Notes under the pieces: generated by a model
The model's input: the letters and a program-made list of their open reading frames with translations, nothing else
Databases searched by the model: none
What the model was told of the DNA's origin: nothing
In this document: positions 1 to 9,788 of the stretch, piece after piece
How positions within the stretch are numbered: position 1 is the stretch's first letter
Layout of the letters: each line of letters starts with the position of its first letter
Assembly (NCBI GenBank): GCA_963662155.1
Contig: OY759272.1
Location: 50,276,566 to 50,340,565, forward strand
DNA length: 64,000 bases
DNA from: Lamellibrachia columna
Lineage: Eukaryota; Annelida; Polychaeta; Sabellida; Siboglinidae
Direction of reading: 5' to 3'
Program-made: the position numbers and the translations under genes

Positions 1-290
1 GCTGGGCTGACAGTGCTGGCTGACCACGAAGCTGGGCTGACAGTGCTGGCTGACCACGAAGCTGGGCTGACAGTGCTGGCTGACCACAAAGCTGGGCTGA
101 CAGTGCTGGCTGACCACAAAGCTGGGCTGACAGTGCTGGCTGACCATGAAGCTGGACTGACAGTGCTGGCTGACCACGAAGCTGGGCTGACAGTGCTGGC
201 TCTCCACAAAGCTGGGCTGACAGTGCCGGCTGACCACAAAGCTGGGCTGACAGTGCTGGCTGACAGTGCCGGCTGCAGTGTCCGCTGACA
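1..290. repeat. 30-bp minisatellite, about 9 copies, cut by the window edge
   Basis: The unit begins GCTGGGCTGACAGTGCTGGC and continues TGACCACGAA. Copies differ at a few bases (GAA/AAA, GACCAC/CTCCAC). Because 30 is a multiple of 3 the plus strand stays open for 91 codons, which is a repeat effect and not a gene. Degenerate shorter pieces (CTGACAGTGCCGGCTGCAGT) trail on to about 370. Confidence 0.95.
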
Positions 291-370
291 GTACTGGCTG
301 TAGTGTCCGCTGACAGTGCCATGCCAGCTGACAGTGCCGGCTGCAGTGTCCGCTGACAGTGCTGGATGTC

Positions 371-412
371 AGTGCACGCACACACCGACACACACACACC
401 GACACACACACA
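371..412. repeat. CA-rich microsatellite
   Basis: Runs of ACACAC are interrupted by CACCGACAC. The flank from 413 to about 720 has AT-rich, low-complexity character and shows no gene I can support. Confidence 0.85.
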
Positions 413-719
413 TACCATATTGGTGTGTAGGTGTGGATGTATACATATTGGGGTTTGGTTTCTGTGAGCATATTGGGGGTCAAGTATAAATATTTAATGC
501 CCATAAACTCACCCTAAATGTTGCAGGGGCCTGAACCCCCGGATCCAACACCTATATTACGTTGACTGCATCTTATCCCATTTGCTGTTAAAATGTTGTT
601 TTTAGCAACTAACAGTAAGAGTCTTTCTGCCATACAAAAGGTTCTGCTTAGCTTTTCATTACATGATAGCTGAGATGGAGAATCCCCTGTGGAAGCTGAA
701 GCCAATCAATGTCGTCATT

Positions 720-790
720 GACAGCCGCCTGAATGTATGCACACACAGAATGTATGCACACACTGAATGTATGCGCACATTGAATGTACA
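720..790. repeat. Short tandem repeat, about 20-bp unit, 3-4 copies
   Basis: The motif GAATGTATGCACACAC recurs with drift (GAATGTATGCGCACATT, GAATGTACACGC). It lies just beyond the candidate exon at 866-944. Confidence 0.7.
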
Positions 791-865
791 CGCAGTGACT
801 ACTAAGTGAACACATTAACACTGACCTAGAACCTTGAGCTGACCAACAAGACAAGGTGTACGTAC

Positions 866-944
866 CAGCAGCAGGAGGAAGCCTCACACACACAACAGTG
901 ATTGTATCCCTCACAGCATCACAACTGTCTGCCTCAACCTGAGA
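866..944 (-). CDS. Candidate 79-bp internal exon (weak prediction)
   Basis: Read on the minus strand, a pyrimidine-rich tract ending TTTTCTCACAG is followed by 79 bases open in one frame, then G|GTACGT, a strong 5' splice-site match. The frame reads SQVEADSCDAVRDTITVVCV and then RLPPAAG. It would start in phase 0, the phase in which the exon at 6907-7593 ends, so it could be the next exon of the same minus-strand gene across an intron of about 6 kb. An alternative acceptor lies 6 bases further in. I do not recognise the peptide. Support is limited to splice signals, phase and non-repetitive composition. It could be a chance open stretch. Confidence 0.35.
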
Positions 945-1056
945 CTGTGAGAAAACAACCTGAGTGAACCAGAGACACTGACTTGTATTAGCTCCAGCCA
1001 AGGCATCCAGCATTGATCTCAGCAGGGAGTTCAATTAGGTCAAGTCAGTAATGCAA

Positions 1057-1158
1057 GGTGGGGGTGGGTGTGGTGGGTGGGTTGGGTGGGTGTGGTAGGT
1101 GGGGGTGGGTGGGTAGGTGGGGGTGGGTGGGTGGGTGGGTGTGGTTGGGGTGGGTGGG
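1057..1158 (+). repeat. G-run tract with G-quadruplex potential
   Basis: About 100 bases contain little but G and T in runs of three or more G separated by one to three bases (GGTGGGTGGGTGGGTGGG-type). This matches the classical intramolecular quadruplex pattern many times over on the plus strand. It would lie in the predicted intron of the minus-strand gene. Confidence 0.85.
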
Positions 1159-1173
1159 CCCAGACAGAAAGCT

Positions 1174-1995
1174 AACTAGAAATGTTTAGCAATGTCAGGT
1201 TGATTGCTCCATAAATGTTTGTTAAAATGACACAATACTTGTGGTTGACCCGTAGGTCTCACAGAAGTATGACACTATATAAGTATAACTAGAAATGTTT
1301 AGCAATGTCAGGTTGATTGCTCCATAAATGTTTGTTAAAATGACACAATACTTGTGGTTGACCCGTAGGTCTCACAGAAGCATGACACTATATAAGTATA
1401 ACTAGAAATGTTTAGCAATGTCAGGTTGATTGCTCCATAAATGTTTGTTAAAATGACACAATACTTGTGGTTGACCCGTAGGTCTCACAGAAGCATGACA
1501 CTATATAAGTATAACTAGAAATGTTTAGCAATGTCAGGTTGATTGCTCCATAAATGTTTGTTAAAATGACACAATACTTGTGGTTGACCCGTAGGTCTCA
1601 CAGAAGCATGACACTATATAAGTATAACTAGAAATGTTTAGCAATGTCAGGTTGATTGCTCCATAAATGTTTGTTAAAATGACACAATACTTGTGGTTCA
1701 CCCATAGGTCTCACAGAAGCATGACACTATATAAGTATAACTAGAAATGTTTAGCAATGTCAGGTTGATTGCTCCATAAATGTTTGTTAAAATGACACAA
1801 TACTTGTGGTTCACCCGTAGGTCTCACAGAAGCATGACACTATATAAGTATAACTAGAAATGTTTAGCAATGTCAGGTTGATTGCTCCATAAATGTTTGT
1901 TAAAATGACACAATACTTGTGGTTCACCCGTAGGTCTCACAGAAGCATGACACTATATAAGTATAACTAGAAATGTTTAGCAATGTCAGGTTGAT
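1174..1995. repeat. 113-bp tandem repeat, 7.3 copies
   Basis: The start AACTAGAAATG recurs at 1174, 1287, 1400, 1513, 1626, 1739, 1852 and 1965, exactly 113 bases apart. Copies are nearly identical. Copies 1-4 carry GGTTGACCCGTAGG, while copies 5-7 carry GGTTCACCC, so variants are grouped by position. Each unit contains ACTATATAAGTATAA. No coding frame persists. Confidence 0.97.
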
Positions 1996-2449
1996 GTCAG
2001 TGTCTTCGGGAACACCGGGGAAACACCAAAGCAAAAATGCGGACGATTGCGAGAATCATAGAGCTTGAAATTTTTTTAAGGTTATTACGCCAATTTACTT
2101 CTTACTCTGATTGACAATGTAATGGGACAAGACAAACTTTGGAGGCTTCGATTTGGAGTGAATCGAGAACGGCTTAGATTTTTGCCAGGCCCAGGGCTGC
2201 GACAGTGTGTGCGAAATGTCGGTATATAATAATGTTATTTTTAATAATTGTAACTGTTTCGCAAATAAAATTCATATTGAAATGTTTATCCAATTCATTA
2301 GTCTATTTTATTGGTCTGCTGGTTATAAGAAATGAACGACAATATTTGGTATGGTTTATGTTTATTAATTTATTATAATTTAAAGCGGTGACAGTGTCTG
2401 TTTTAGTTTTACGCACAAACTCCTTTATTACGTACACCTGTGCATTTTT
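1996..2449. other. Unassigned unique sequence
   Basis: This is non-repetitive DNA with no convincing exon on either strand. It includes an AATAAA near 2265. It may be the remnant of a dispersed element, but I see no terminal repeats that prove it. Confidence 0.5.
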
Positions 2450-2489
2450 GTGGGCCATTTCAAACCCACATGGGTTTGAAATGGCCCAC
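2450..2489. repeat. Perfect 19-bp inverted repeat with a 2-bp spacer
   Basis: The left arm GTGGGCCATTTCAAACCCA is matched base for base by its reverse complement after the spacer CA, giving a 40-bp near-palindrome able to form a cruciform or RNA hairpin. It is why open frames on both strands there share the same peptide. The flanks show no longer inverted homology, so it is not obviously a transposon end. Confidence 0.95.
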
Positions 2490-2562
2490 CAGTTAGAAAA
2501 AAATCTGGGCCAGTTCTTTTTTGCTAATTTCAGACACTGCAAACCTACCACTCTAAACTGCT

Positions 2563-2622
2563 GCTCTCTGTTGTCATGGATACTGTCAATAATGTTGTCA
2601 TGGAGACTGTCAATAATATTTT
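2563..2622. repeat. Short direct repeat, two copies
   Basis: GTTGTCATGGATACTGTCAA and GTTGTCATGGAGACTGTCAA lie in tandem with a spacer of a few bases. The rest of 2490-2862 is AT-rich unique DNA in which I see no gene. Confidence 0.7.
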
Positions 2623-2862
2623 AGCTTAGTAGATATCTACTTACTATTATTTAGAATTATTCATTCTTAAACTTTCACTTTTTATATATTTTACAAATTT
2701 CAGAGATGTAGTTCTTTATTAAGAAAACATATTAAAATTTCAGGATGGGCTTACATGCACCCAGTATATAATCTTGTTCTTCAGGGTGTTTGTCAAAATA
2801 AAAATAAACTGATATTTAGCCATATTTACAAAATTGTTTTTAAAATCATAAAATGTCGCGAC

Positions 2863-3915
2863 TTAACCATTTCAGTACTACAGCCCTAATCTGCTGTGAC
2901 CACTGAATACTGCATTCCCAGTGAATATGCAAGAAAATCGACTGCATCACTTCAAGTCAAGATATCAGCAACAAAAATGCATTTTATGAATAGGAATATT
3001 ATATATATTCTGGAAGTACGATAATCAGCGAGTAAAATGAGCCATATCATTTTACATTTCGTCACCATGGTAACCAGATATCCAAGATTGCCACCACGAT
3101 TTCAAAATTTTTGCAGTTGCTGAACGCAGTTATATGCCAGTGTACATATTTAATGTAAACTACTCATGTTGATCATGCTACAGGAGTGTATTATGATATA
3201 AAATACAATATAAAGTACATTTTGTGGAGTATGAGAAAGTGAAAAACAAGTTATTTATCTGTATTTTAAACATTTATGACAGAAGTGTTCATTTGCATAT
3301 GTGCTAACACATTCATTTGCAAACTTTGCATGTTGACGGAATCACAGACACCTTTTTTTCTTCGAAAAAAAAGTGTAACTACGCATCATCCAGCATTGAT
3401 AGTACAGTGCGCAGCTCATCCTCAGCATTTACACCATCACATTCTTTATCACTGACGTCCAAGTAGCCATTGAAAATACTCCCGCTGTCAGTATCCGTTT
3501 TGCCTCCGGCTCGGTCGCTAAGTTCGCCAACATCATCGTTGTTTCGATCGTCAACATCTGACAAAGATTTGTCGCTAAAATTATCAAATAATCCGTCCAA
3601 AACATACGGAGGTAAATTGTCAGTTGAAGTAATGCCGTCTGCCATTGTGGCCATAGCAGATTTTGATAATCCATCATTAAAAACGCGAAAATCTCCGTAA
3701 AATTATATTGAGTGATAATAAACGATTGCCGCTACCGAATAGCTAATTCATTCGCCATGACAACCGTATATAACAAGTGGCTCCACTTAGTGGATAATTA
3801 TGAGTAAAAGCGATTTAAATGGTGAACATAGCCAATGCCGGTATACCGGCCTGTCGTACTGTAGCGTCACACACTGCGAGGCTGGTATACTGGCCTGTCG
3901 TACTGAAATGGTTAA
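2863..3915 (-). mobile_element. piggyBac-like transposon, internally deleted, with TTAA duplications
   Basis: TTAA at 2863-2866 and TTAA at 3912-3915 flank a 1,045-bp element. Its ends are inverted repeats reading CCATTTCAGTACKACAG inward from each side, 17 bases with one mismatch. Duplication of TTAA and termini beginning CC are hallmarks of the piggyBac superfamily. At the right end a 22-bp subterminal sequence starting GGTATAC is repeated directly at 3840-3861 and 3884-3905. An acidic open frame (3379-3654, minus) starts about 260 bp inside the right end, where a transposase N-terminus would lie. Most of the transposase is gone, so the copy is non-autonomous. Confidence 0.85.
3379..3654 (-). 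pseudogene. Probable N-terminal remnant of a piggyBac-type transposase
   Basis: This is a 91-codon frame inside the TTAA-flanked element, reading inward from its right terminus. It begins MATMADGITSTDNLPPYVLD. The rest is rich in Asp, Glu and Ser (FSDKSLSDVDDRNNDDVGEL and later VSDKECDGVNAEDELRTVL), ending at TAG after SMLDDA. Acidic, low-complexity N-termini are common in piggyBac transposases, whose catalytic DDD domain lies further on. No catalytic domain, dimerisation region or C-terminal zinc finger is present, so no active enzyme could be made. The family assignment rests on the element's ends rather than on recognisable protein motifs. An unrelated short protein or a random frame remains possible. 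Confidence 0.5.
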
Positions 3916-3927
3916 GGCCATGTCAAA

Positions 3928-4330
3928 CTCCTCCTATCTGCAGTCAAACTCCTATCTGCAGTCAAACTCCACCTATCTGCAGTCAAACTCCTATCTGCAG
4001 TCAAACTCCTCCTATCTGCAGTCAAACTCCACCTATCTGCAGTCAAACTCCTCCAATCTGCAATCAAACTCTTCCTATCTGCAGTGAAAACTCCTCCTAT
4101 CTGCAGTCAAACTCCTCCTATCTGAAGCCAAACTCCTATCTGCAGTCAAACTCCACCTATCTGCAGTCAAACTCCTCCTATCTGCGGTCAAACTCCTCCT
4201 ATCTGCAGTCAAACTCTTTCTATCTGCAGTAAAAACTCCTATCTGCAGTCAAACTCCACCCATCTGCAGTCAAACTCCTCCTATCTGAAGCCAAACTCCT
4301 CCTATCTGAAGTCAAACTCCACCTATCTTA
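3928..4330. repeat. 18/21-bp minisatellite rich in PstI sites
   Basis: Units read TCAAACTCCTATCTGCAG (18 bp), with a 21-bp form carrying an extra TCC or ACC. About 20 copies lie immediately right of the piggyBac-like element. Late copies change CTGCAG to CTGAAG. Open frames here are repeat artefacts. Confidence 0.95.
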
Positions 4331-4341
4331 AATACAAGATA

Positions 4342-6946
4342 AGCTTGGCTGTGTCGTGCTTCAGGAAGAGAAGAGAGAGAGTAAGACAGTAGCCTACATG
4401 TAGCTTGGCTGTGTCATGGTTCAGGAAAAGAGAGAGAGAGTAAGACAGTAGCCTACATGTAGCTTGACTGTGTCATGGTTCAGGAAGAGAAGAGAGAGAG
4501 TAAGACAGTGCCCTACCTGTAGCTTGACTGTGTCATGGTTCAGGAAAATAGAGAGAGTAAGACAGTAGCCTACCTGTAGCTTGGCTGTGTCATGGTTCAG
4601 GAAGAGAAGAGAGAGAGTAAGACAGTGGCCTACCTGTAGCTTGGCTGTGTAGTGGTTCAGGAAGAGAAGACAGAGAGTACGACAGTGGCCTACCTGTAGC
4701 TTGACTGTGTCATGGTTCAGGAAGAGGAGAGAGTAAGACAGTGGCCTACCTGTAGCTTGACTGTGTCATGGTTCAGGAAGAGAAGAGAGAGAGTAAGACA
4801 GTGGCCTACCTGCAGCTTGGCTGTGTCGTGCTTCAGGAAGAGAAGAGAGAGAGTAAGACAGTAGCCTACCTGTAGCTTGACTGTGTCATGGTTCAGGAAG
4901 AGAAGAGAGAGAGTGAGACAGTGGCCTACCTGTAGCTTGACTGTGTCATGGTTCAGGAAAATAGAGAGAGTAAGACAGTGGCCTACCTGTAGCTTGGCTG
5001 TGTCATGGTTCAGGAAGAGAAGAGAGAGAGTAAGACAGTGGCCTACCTGTAGCTTGGCTGTGTCATGGTTCAGGAAGAGAAGAGAGAGAGTAAGACAGTG
5101 GCCTACCTGTAGCTTGGCTGTGTCGTGCTTCAGGAAGAGAAGAGAGAGAGTAAGACAGTGGCCTACCTGTAGCTTGGCTGTGTAGTGGTTCAGGAAGAGA
5201 AGACAGAGAGTAAGACAGTGGCCTACCTGTAGCTTGGCTGTGTAGTGGTTCAGGAAGAGAAGACAGAGAGTAAGACAGTGGCCTACCTGTAGCTTGACTG
5301 TGTCACGGTTCAGGAAGAGAAGAGAGAGAGTAAGACAGTGGCCTACCTGTAGCTTGACTGTGTAGTGGTTCAGGAAGAGAAGACAGAGAGTAAGACAGTG
5401 GCCTACCTGTAGATTGACTGTGTCATGGTTCAGGAAGAGAAGAGAGAGAGTAAGACAGTGGCCTACCTGTAGCTTGGCTGTGTAGTGGTTCAGGAAGAGA
5501 AGACAGAGAGTACGACAGTGGCCTACCTGTAGCTTGACTGTGTCATGGTTCAGGAAGAGAAGAGAGAGAGTAAGACAGTGGCCTACCTGTAGCTTGGCTG
5601 TGTCGTGCTTCAGGAAGAGAAGAGAGAGAGTAAGACAGTGGCCTACCTGTAGCTTGGCTGTGTAGTGGTTCAGGAAGAGAAGACAGAGAGTACGACAGTG
5701 GCCTACCTGTAGCTTGACTGTGTCATGGTTCAGGAAGAGAAGAGAGAGAGTAAGACAGTGGCCTACCTGTAGCTTGGCTGTGTAGTGGTTCAGGAAGAGA
5801 AGACAGAGAGTACGACAGTGGCCTACCTGTAGCTTGACTGTGTCATGGTTCAGGAAGAGAAGAGAGAGAGTAAGACAGTGGCCTACCTGTAGCTTGGCTG
5901 TGTCGTGCTTCAGGAAGAGAAGACAGAGAGTAAGACAGTGGCCTACCTGTAGCTTGACTGTGTCATGGTTCAGGAAGAGAAGAGAGAGAGTAAGACAGTG
6001 GCCTACCTGTAGCTTGGCTGTGTAGTGGTTCAGGAAGAGAAGACAGAGAGTAAGACAGTGGCCTACCTGTAGATTGACTGTGTCATGGTTCAGGAAGAGA
6101 AGAGAGAGAGTAAGACAGTGGCCTACCTGTAGCTTGGCTGTGTAGTGGTTCAGGAAGAGAAGACAGAGAGTACGACAGTGGCCTACCTGTAGCTTGACTG
6201 TGTCATGGTTCAGGAAGAGAAGAGAGAGAGTAAGACAGTGGCCTACCTGTAGCTTGGCTGTGTCGTGCTTCAGGAAGAGAAGACAGAGAGTAAGACAGTG
6301 GCCTACCTGTAGCTTGGCTGTGTAGTGGTTCAGGAAGAGAAGACAGAGAGTACGACAGTGGCCTACCTGTAGCTTGACTGTGTCATGGTTCAGGAAGAGA
6401 AGAGAGAGAGTAAGACAGTGGCCTACCTGTAGCTTGGCTGTGTAGTGGTTCAGGAAGAGAAGACAGAGAGTACGACAGTGGCCTACCTGTAGCTTGACTG
6501 TGTCATGGTTCAGGAAGAGAAGACAGAGAGTAAGACAGTGGCCTACCTGTAGCTTGGCTGTGTCGTGCTTCAGGAAGAGAAGACAGAGAGTAAGACAGTG
6601 GCCTACCTGTAGCTTGACTGTGTCATGGTTCAGGAAGAGAAGAGAGAGAGTAAGACAGTGGCCTACCTGTAGCTTGGCTGTGTAGTGGTTCAGGAAGAGA
6701 AGAGAGAGAGTAAGACAGTGGCCTACCTGTAGCTTGGCTGTGTCGTGCTTCAGGAAGAGAAGACAGAGAGTAAGACAGTGGCCTACCTGTAGCTTGGCTG
6801 TGTCGTGCTTCAGGAAGAGAAGACAGAGAGTAAGACAGTGGCCTACCTGTAGCTTGACTGTGTCATGGTTCAGGAAGAGAAGACAGAGAGTAAGACAGTG
6901 GCCTACCTGTAGCTTGGCTGTGTCGTGCTTCAGGAAGAGTGCGTGC
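4342..6946 (-). repeat. 60-bp minisatellite derived from an exon/intron junction, about 43 copies
   Basis: On the minus strand each unit holds CTTCCTGAAGCACGACACAG, then CCAAGCTACAG, then GTAGGCCACTGTCTTACTCT and a CT tract. The first part repeats the last codons of the exon at 6907-7593, and GTAGGC is that exon's 5' splice site. Units are exactly 60 bp from about 4741 to 6946 and shorter (51-58 bp) at the far end. Three main variants, seen on the plus strand as TGTCATGGTTC, TGTAGTGGTTC and TGTCGTGCTTC, alternate in blocks. Sixty is 20 codons, so a minus-strand frame stays open through the array, which yields an apparent 980-residue protein that should not be taken at face value. Confidence 0.95.
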
Positions 6947-7593
6947 ACTGGTACATCCTGGTTACATCCTGCACTGTGACTTCTTCGCAGTGGCCGCAAC
7001 ATCCTCCTAAACCTCGCCCGACTCCGTTCCCTTTCCCGCTCCCGGAAACTCTTTGCCGCCATGACAGGCTGAGTGGGAGTCTGGGATTTATGTTGGGATT
7101 CCAGGGATTTATGTTGGGATTCCAGGGATTTAAGTTGGGATTCCTCCCTGTCCGAGTCATTATCCGAAGTGTAAAGCACGAAGCGAGGTCGCTGCGTCAC
7201 TGCGGCAGCCAACACATTGTCTACAGTGGCGCCACCATGTGTTACTTCCACCCCTGGTACATTATCTTTTGACTTTTGTTTCAATTTCAGTAATGGTGGT
7301 TTCTTCATAGTGGCTGCTGCTGTTGTAGCGTTCCTGTCCTTACAGTTCTTGATGCGCGGTGATTCGCTCTTTGAGATGCGCGCAGAGATTGCGCCGCCGT
7401 CTGCTGACACGCGTGCCTCGCCATAGTCGATGCTCAGTTGGTCGCTGCTCTTTGACGTTCCAGAGTTCATCAACTTCTTCAGACAAGCTCGGATGTTTGA
7501 CCTTGCCTTCGTTGTCTCCAAACTGCTATGTTTAGAGTCACATGACTCCCATGACTTGTTAGAGGGCACCACTGGGTCGTCGAGTTGAACGCC
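6907..7593 (-). CDS. Internal protein-coding exon, 229 codons, unrecognised protein
   Basis: On the minus strand, TTTGTTTTTGTACAG is a good 3' splice site directly before GGC GTT CAA, and CTACAG|GTAGGC closes the exon, phase 0 at both ends. The open frame also runs upstream to an ATG at 7659, so a start codon there is a weaker alternative. The product looks mostly disordered. It is Ser/Lys-rich at first (LETTKARSNIRACLKKLMNS), has an acidic stretch SDNDSDREESQ near residue 145, and a duplicated heptad SLESQHK. Next come a basic run RERERERSRARFRR and LRPLRRSHSAGC, in which RRSHS resembles a basophilic-kinase site. It ends DVPVHALFLKHDTAKLQ. I do not recognise the family. The intron side of the donor is amplified into the 60-bp array, which could affect splicing. 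A weak candidate next exon is at 866-944. Confidence 0.7.
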
Positions 7594-7883
7594 CTGTACA
7601 AAAACAAACATGGCTGTTTTATTCTGCCCAGAATGCACTTCTTTACCAAAACGCTGCATTTTTTGGTTTTGACGCTTTTTTTATAATGCTTCATCTATAT
7701 TATGCATCCAGACTTTAATATCAGTCAATATTATTACTGGAGCTAAATATGTCAATAAGTTAGTATGAGTCCATTGTTGGTAGACTGAATGTGCTTGTTT
7801 GAGACATTGAATGCATTATTGATAGACTGAGACTGTCAATACAGTGTAGTCAGTTCATTGATAACTAGCTTAATGAATTCCTA
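7594..7883. other. Probable intron sequence upstream of the exon
   Basis: AT-rich unique DNA follows the 3' splice site on the minus-strand reading. No further exon or repeat is evident. Confidence 0.5.
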
Positions 7884-7890
7884 ATCCACA

Positions 7891-8008
7891 CAGGGGTGAG
7901 ATTTAGCAAGTCATGGAAGGTAGCCAGTCGGGCTACCAACCTTGAACTAGCCCAACAGCTTCTTTGGTAACCCACTTGCTAATCAATAATCAATTTGATG
8001 ATAGAAAG

Positions 8009-8098
<90 letters not shown>

Positions 8099-8512
8099 AG
8101 TAAATATATAAATATATATGGCACCACACAGTGCCAATGCTATTAACATGACCGGTTATTATTTCAGTGTAGAATGACCGTTCAGATACATTTTGAGCGT
8201 CGATGTGGTTGATTAAAAATACAATGAATGTTCCCTACTGATATTGCTTCGGCTACGGTTTGGCAACATTTCTTGCAATGTCAAACGTTTCACAAACGTC
8301 ACACGATTTATGGTTAACATAAATGCAATATAGCCAGGACAACACTTCTAAGATGTTTATTAACATTCCATTTATTTTTGCTGCATCTAAAAGATTGGAG
8401 CTCTGTAAATATTTTGAGTCGCTAGGCGGGCCACTGTAGTAAAAAACTGAAGTCGCCTGAAGTCATTTTTGGCTGCCATTGGCGACCGGGCGACCACTAA
8501 ATTTCACCCCTG
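7891..8512. mobile_element. hAT-like MITE, non-autonomous, about 0.62 kb
   Basis: The left end reads CAGGGGTGAGATTTAG and the right end, reverse-complemented, CAGGGGTGAAATTTAG: 16-bp inverted repeats with one mismatch. CAGGG-type termini are typical of hAT elements. Flanks 7884-7891 (ATCCACAC) and 8512-8519 (GTCCACAC) form an 8-bp near-duplication, the hAT target-site length, though this overlaps the terminal C/G by one base. Inside there is no transposase, only AT-rich DNA and a long TA tract. Confidence 0.75.
8008..8095. repeat. (TA)n microsatellite inside the hAT-like MITE
   Basis: About 43 uninterrupted TA dinucleotides, ending at ATGTAAGTAAATATATAAATATA. Such tracts are self-complementary and replication-unstable. 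Confidence 0.97.
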
Positions 8513-8549
8513 TCCACACCCAGTCTGTTAATGGACACACTGGCCTGCC

Positions 8550-9296
8550 TAACTGACACCCCAATGTGTCCTAGAACTGACACACAAATGTGCCCTAGAA
8601 CTGACATCCCGATGTGTCCTAGAACTGACACCCCAATGTGTCCTAGAACTGACACCCCAATGTGTCCTAGAAGAACTGACACCCCAATGTTTCCTAGAAC
8701 TGACATCCTGATGTGTCCTAGAAGAACTGTCACCCCAGTGTGTCCTAGAACTGACACCCCAATGTGTCCTAGAAGAACTGACACCCCAATGTTTCCTAGA
8801 ACTGACATCCTGATGTGTCCTAGAAGAACTGACACCCCAGTGTGTCCTAGAACTGACATCCCAATGTGTCCTAGAACTGACATGACAATGTGTCCTAGAA
8901 CTGACACCCCAATGTGTCATACTTGACACCCCAATGTGTCCTAGAAGAACTGACACCCCATTGTGTCCTAGAACTGACATTCCAATGTGTCCTAGAACTG
9001 ACACCCCAATGTTTCCTAGAAGAACTGACACCCCAATGTGTCCTAGAACTGACACCCCAATGTGTCCTAGAACTGACACCCCAATGTGTCCTAGAACTGA
9101 CACCCCAATGTGTCCTAGAACTGATATCCCAATGTGTCATAGAACTGACACCCCAATGTGTCCTAGAACTGAAACCCCAATGTGTCCTAGAACTGAAACC
9201 CCAATGTGTCCTAGAACTTACACCCCAATGTGTCCTAGAACTGACACCCCAATGTGTCCTAGAACTTACACCCCAATGTGTCCTAGAACTGACTGA
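8550..9296. repeat. 24/27-bp minisatellite
   Basis: The unit reads AACTGACACCCCAATGTGTC plus CTAG (24 bp), with a 27-bp form adding AAG. About 30 copies. A compound block with TGTTTCCTAG and CATCCTGATG variants occurs twice (near 8680 and 8777). Overlapping frames on both strands are open only because the unit length is a multiple of 3. Confidence 0.95.
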
Positions 9297-9302
9297 CACC
9301 AA

Positions 9303-9395
9303 TGATGATGGATGATCATGCAGTGGATCACACAGGGAAGACAGAGGATCATGCAGTGGATCATACAAGGAAGACAAAAGATCATGGAGGATGAA
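9303..9395. repeat. Short tandem repeat, about 42-bp unit, two copies
   Basis: GATCATGCAGTGGATCA followed by a GGAAGACA-type tail is repeated, then decays (GATCATGGAGGATG). Confidence 0.75.
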
Positions 9396-9439
9396 TTATC
9401 ATCCAGTGGTTGTTCGACCGATTGAATATGAGTGTTGAG

Positions 9440-9667
9440 TGGGGTACCATGTGACTGGTGTACCAAGTGACTGGTGTACCATGTGACTGGTGTACCATGT
9501 GACTGGTGTACCATGTGACTGGGATACCATGTGACTGGTGTACCAAGTGACTGGTGTACCATGTGACTGGTGTACCATGTGACTGGTGTACCATGTGACT
9601 GGTGTACCATGTGACTGGGGTACCATGTGACTGGTGTACCATGTGACTGGGGTACCATGTGACTGGT
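9440..9667. repeat. 16-bp minisatellite, about 14 copies
   Basis: The unit is GTGTACCATGTGACTG. Variants GGGTACC create KpnI sites, and two copies read CCAAGTGA. Sixteen is not a multiple of 3, yet no stop arises on the minus strand, so three minus frames are open. Confidence 0.95.
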
Positions 9668-9699
9668 ATTAGGCCCAACATTATTATTAACATACAATG

Positions 9700-9745
9700 T
9701 GCATGTATGCGAGCGTGCATGCACGAGTGCATGCATGCGAACATA
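9700..9745. repeat. Alternating purine-pyrimidine tract
   Basis: TGTGCATGTATGCGAGCGTG and GCATGCACGAGTGCATGCAT form a mostly alternating, self-complementary stretch with potential for Z-DNA or hairpin structure. Confidence 0.6.
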
Positions 9746-9788
9746 TGATGGAACAGCCCTTTGAGAAGCTGTTTGTTAGCTCGTTATA

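Noticed and set aside
514..705. 63-codon minus frame beyond the candidate exon
   Set aside because: A CTTCCACAG acceptor-like site is nearby, but no donor or recognisable sequence supports another exon.
4717..7659. A 980-codon minus-strand frame as one long protein
   Set aside because: Only the 229-codon part up to the donor at 6907 looks like normal coding sequence. The rest is the 60-bp array read in frame, and each unit contains the splice donor, so the simplest reading is an intron.
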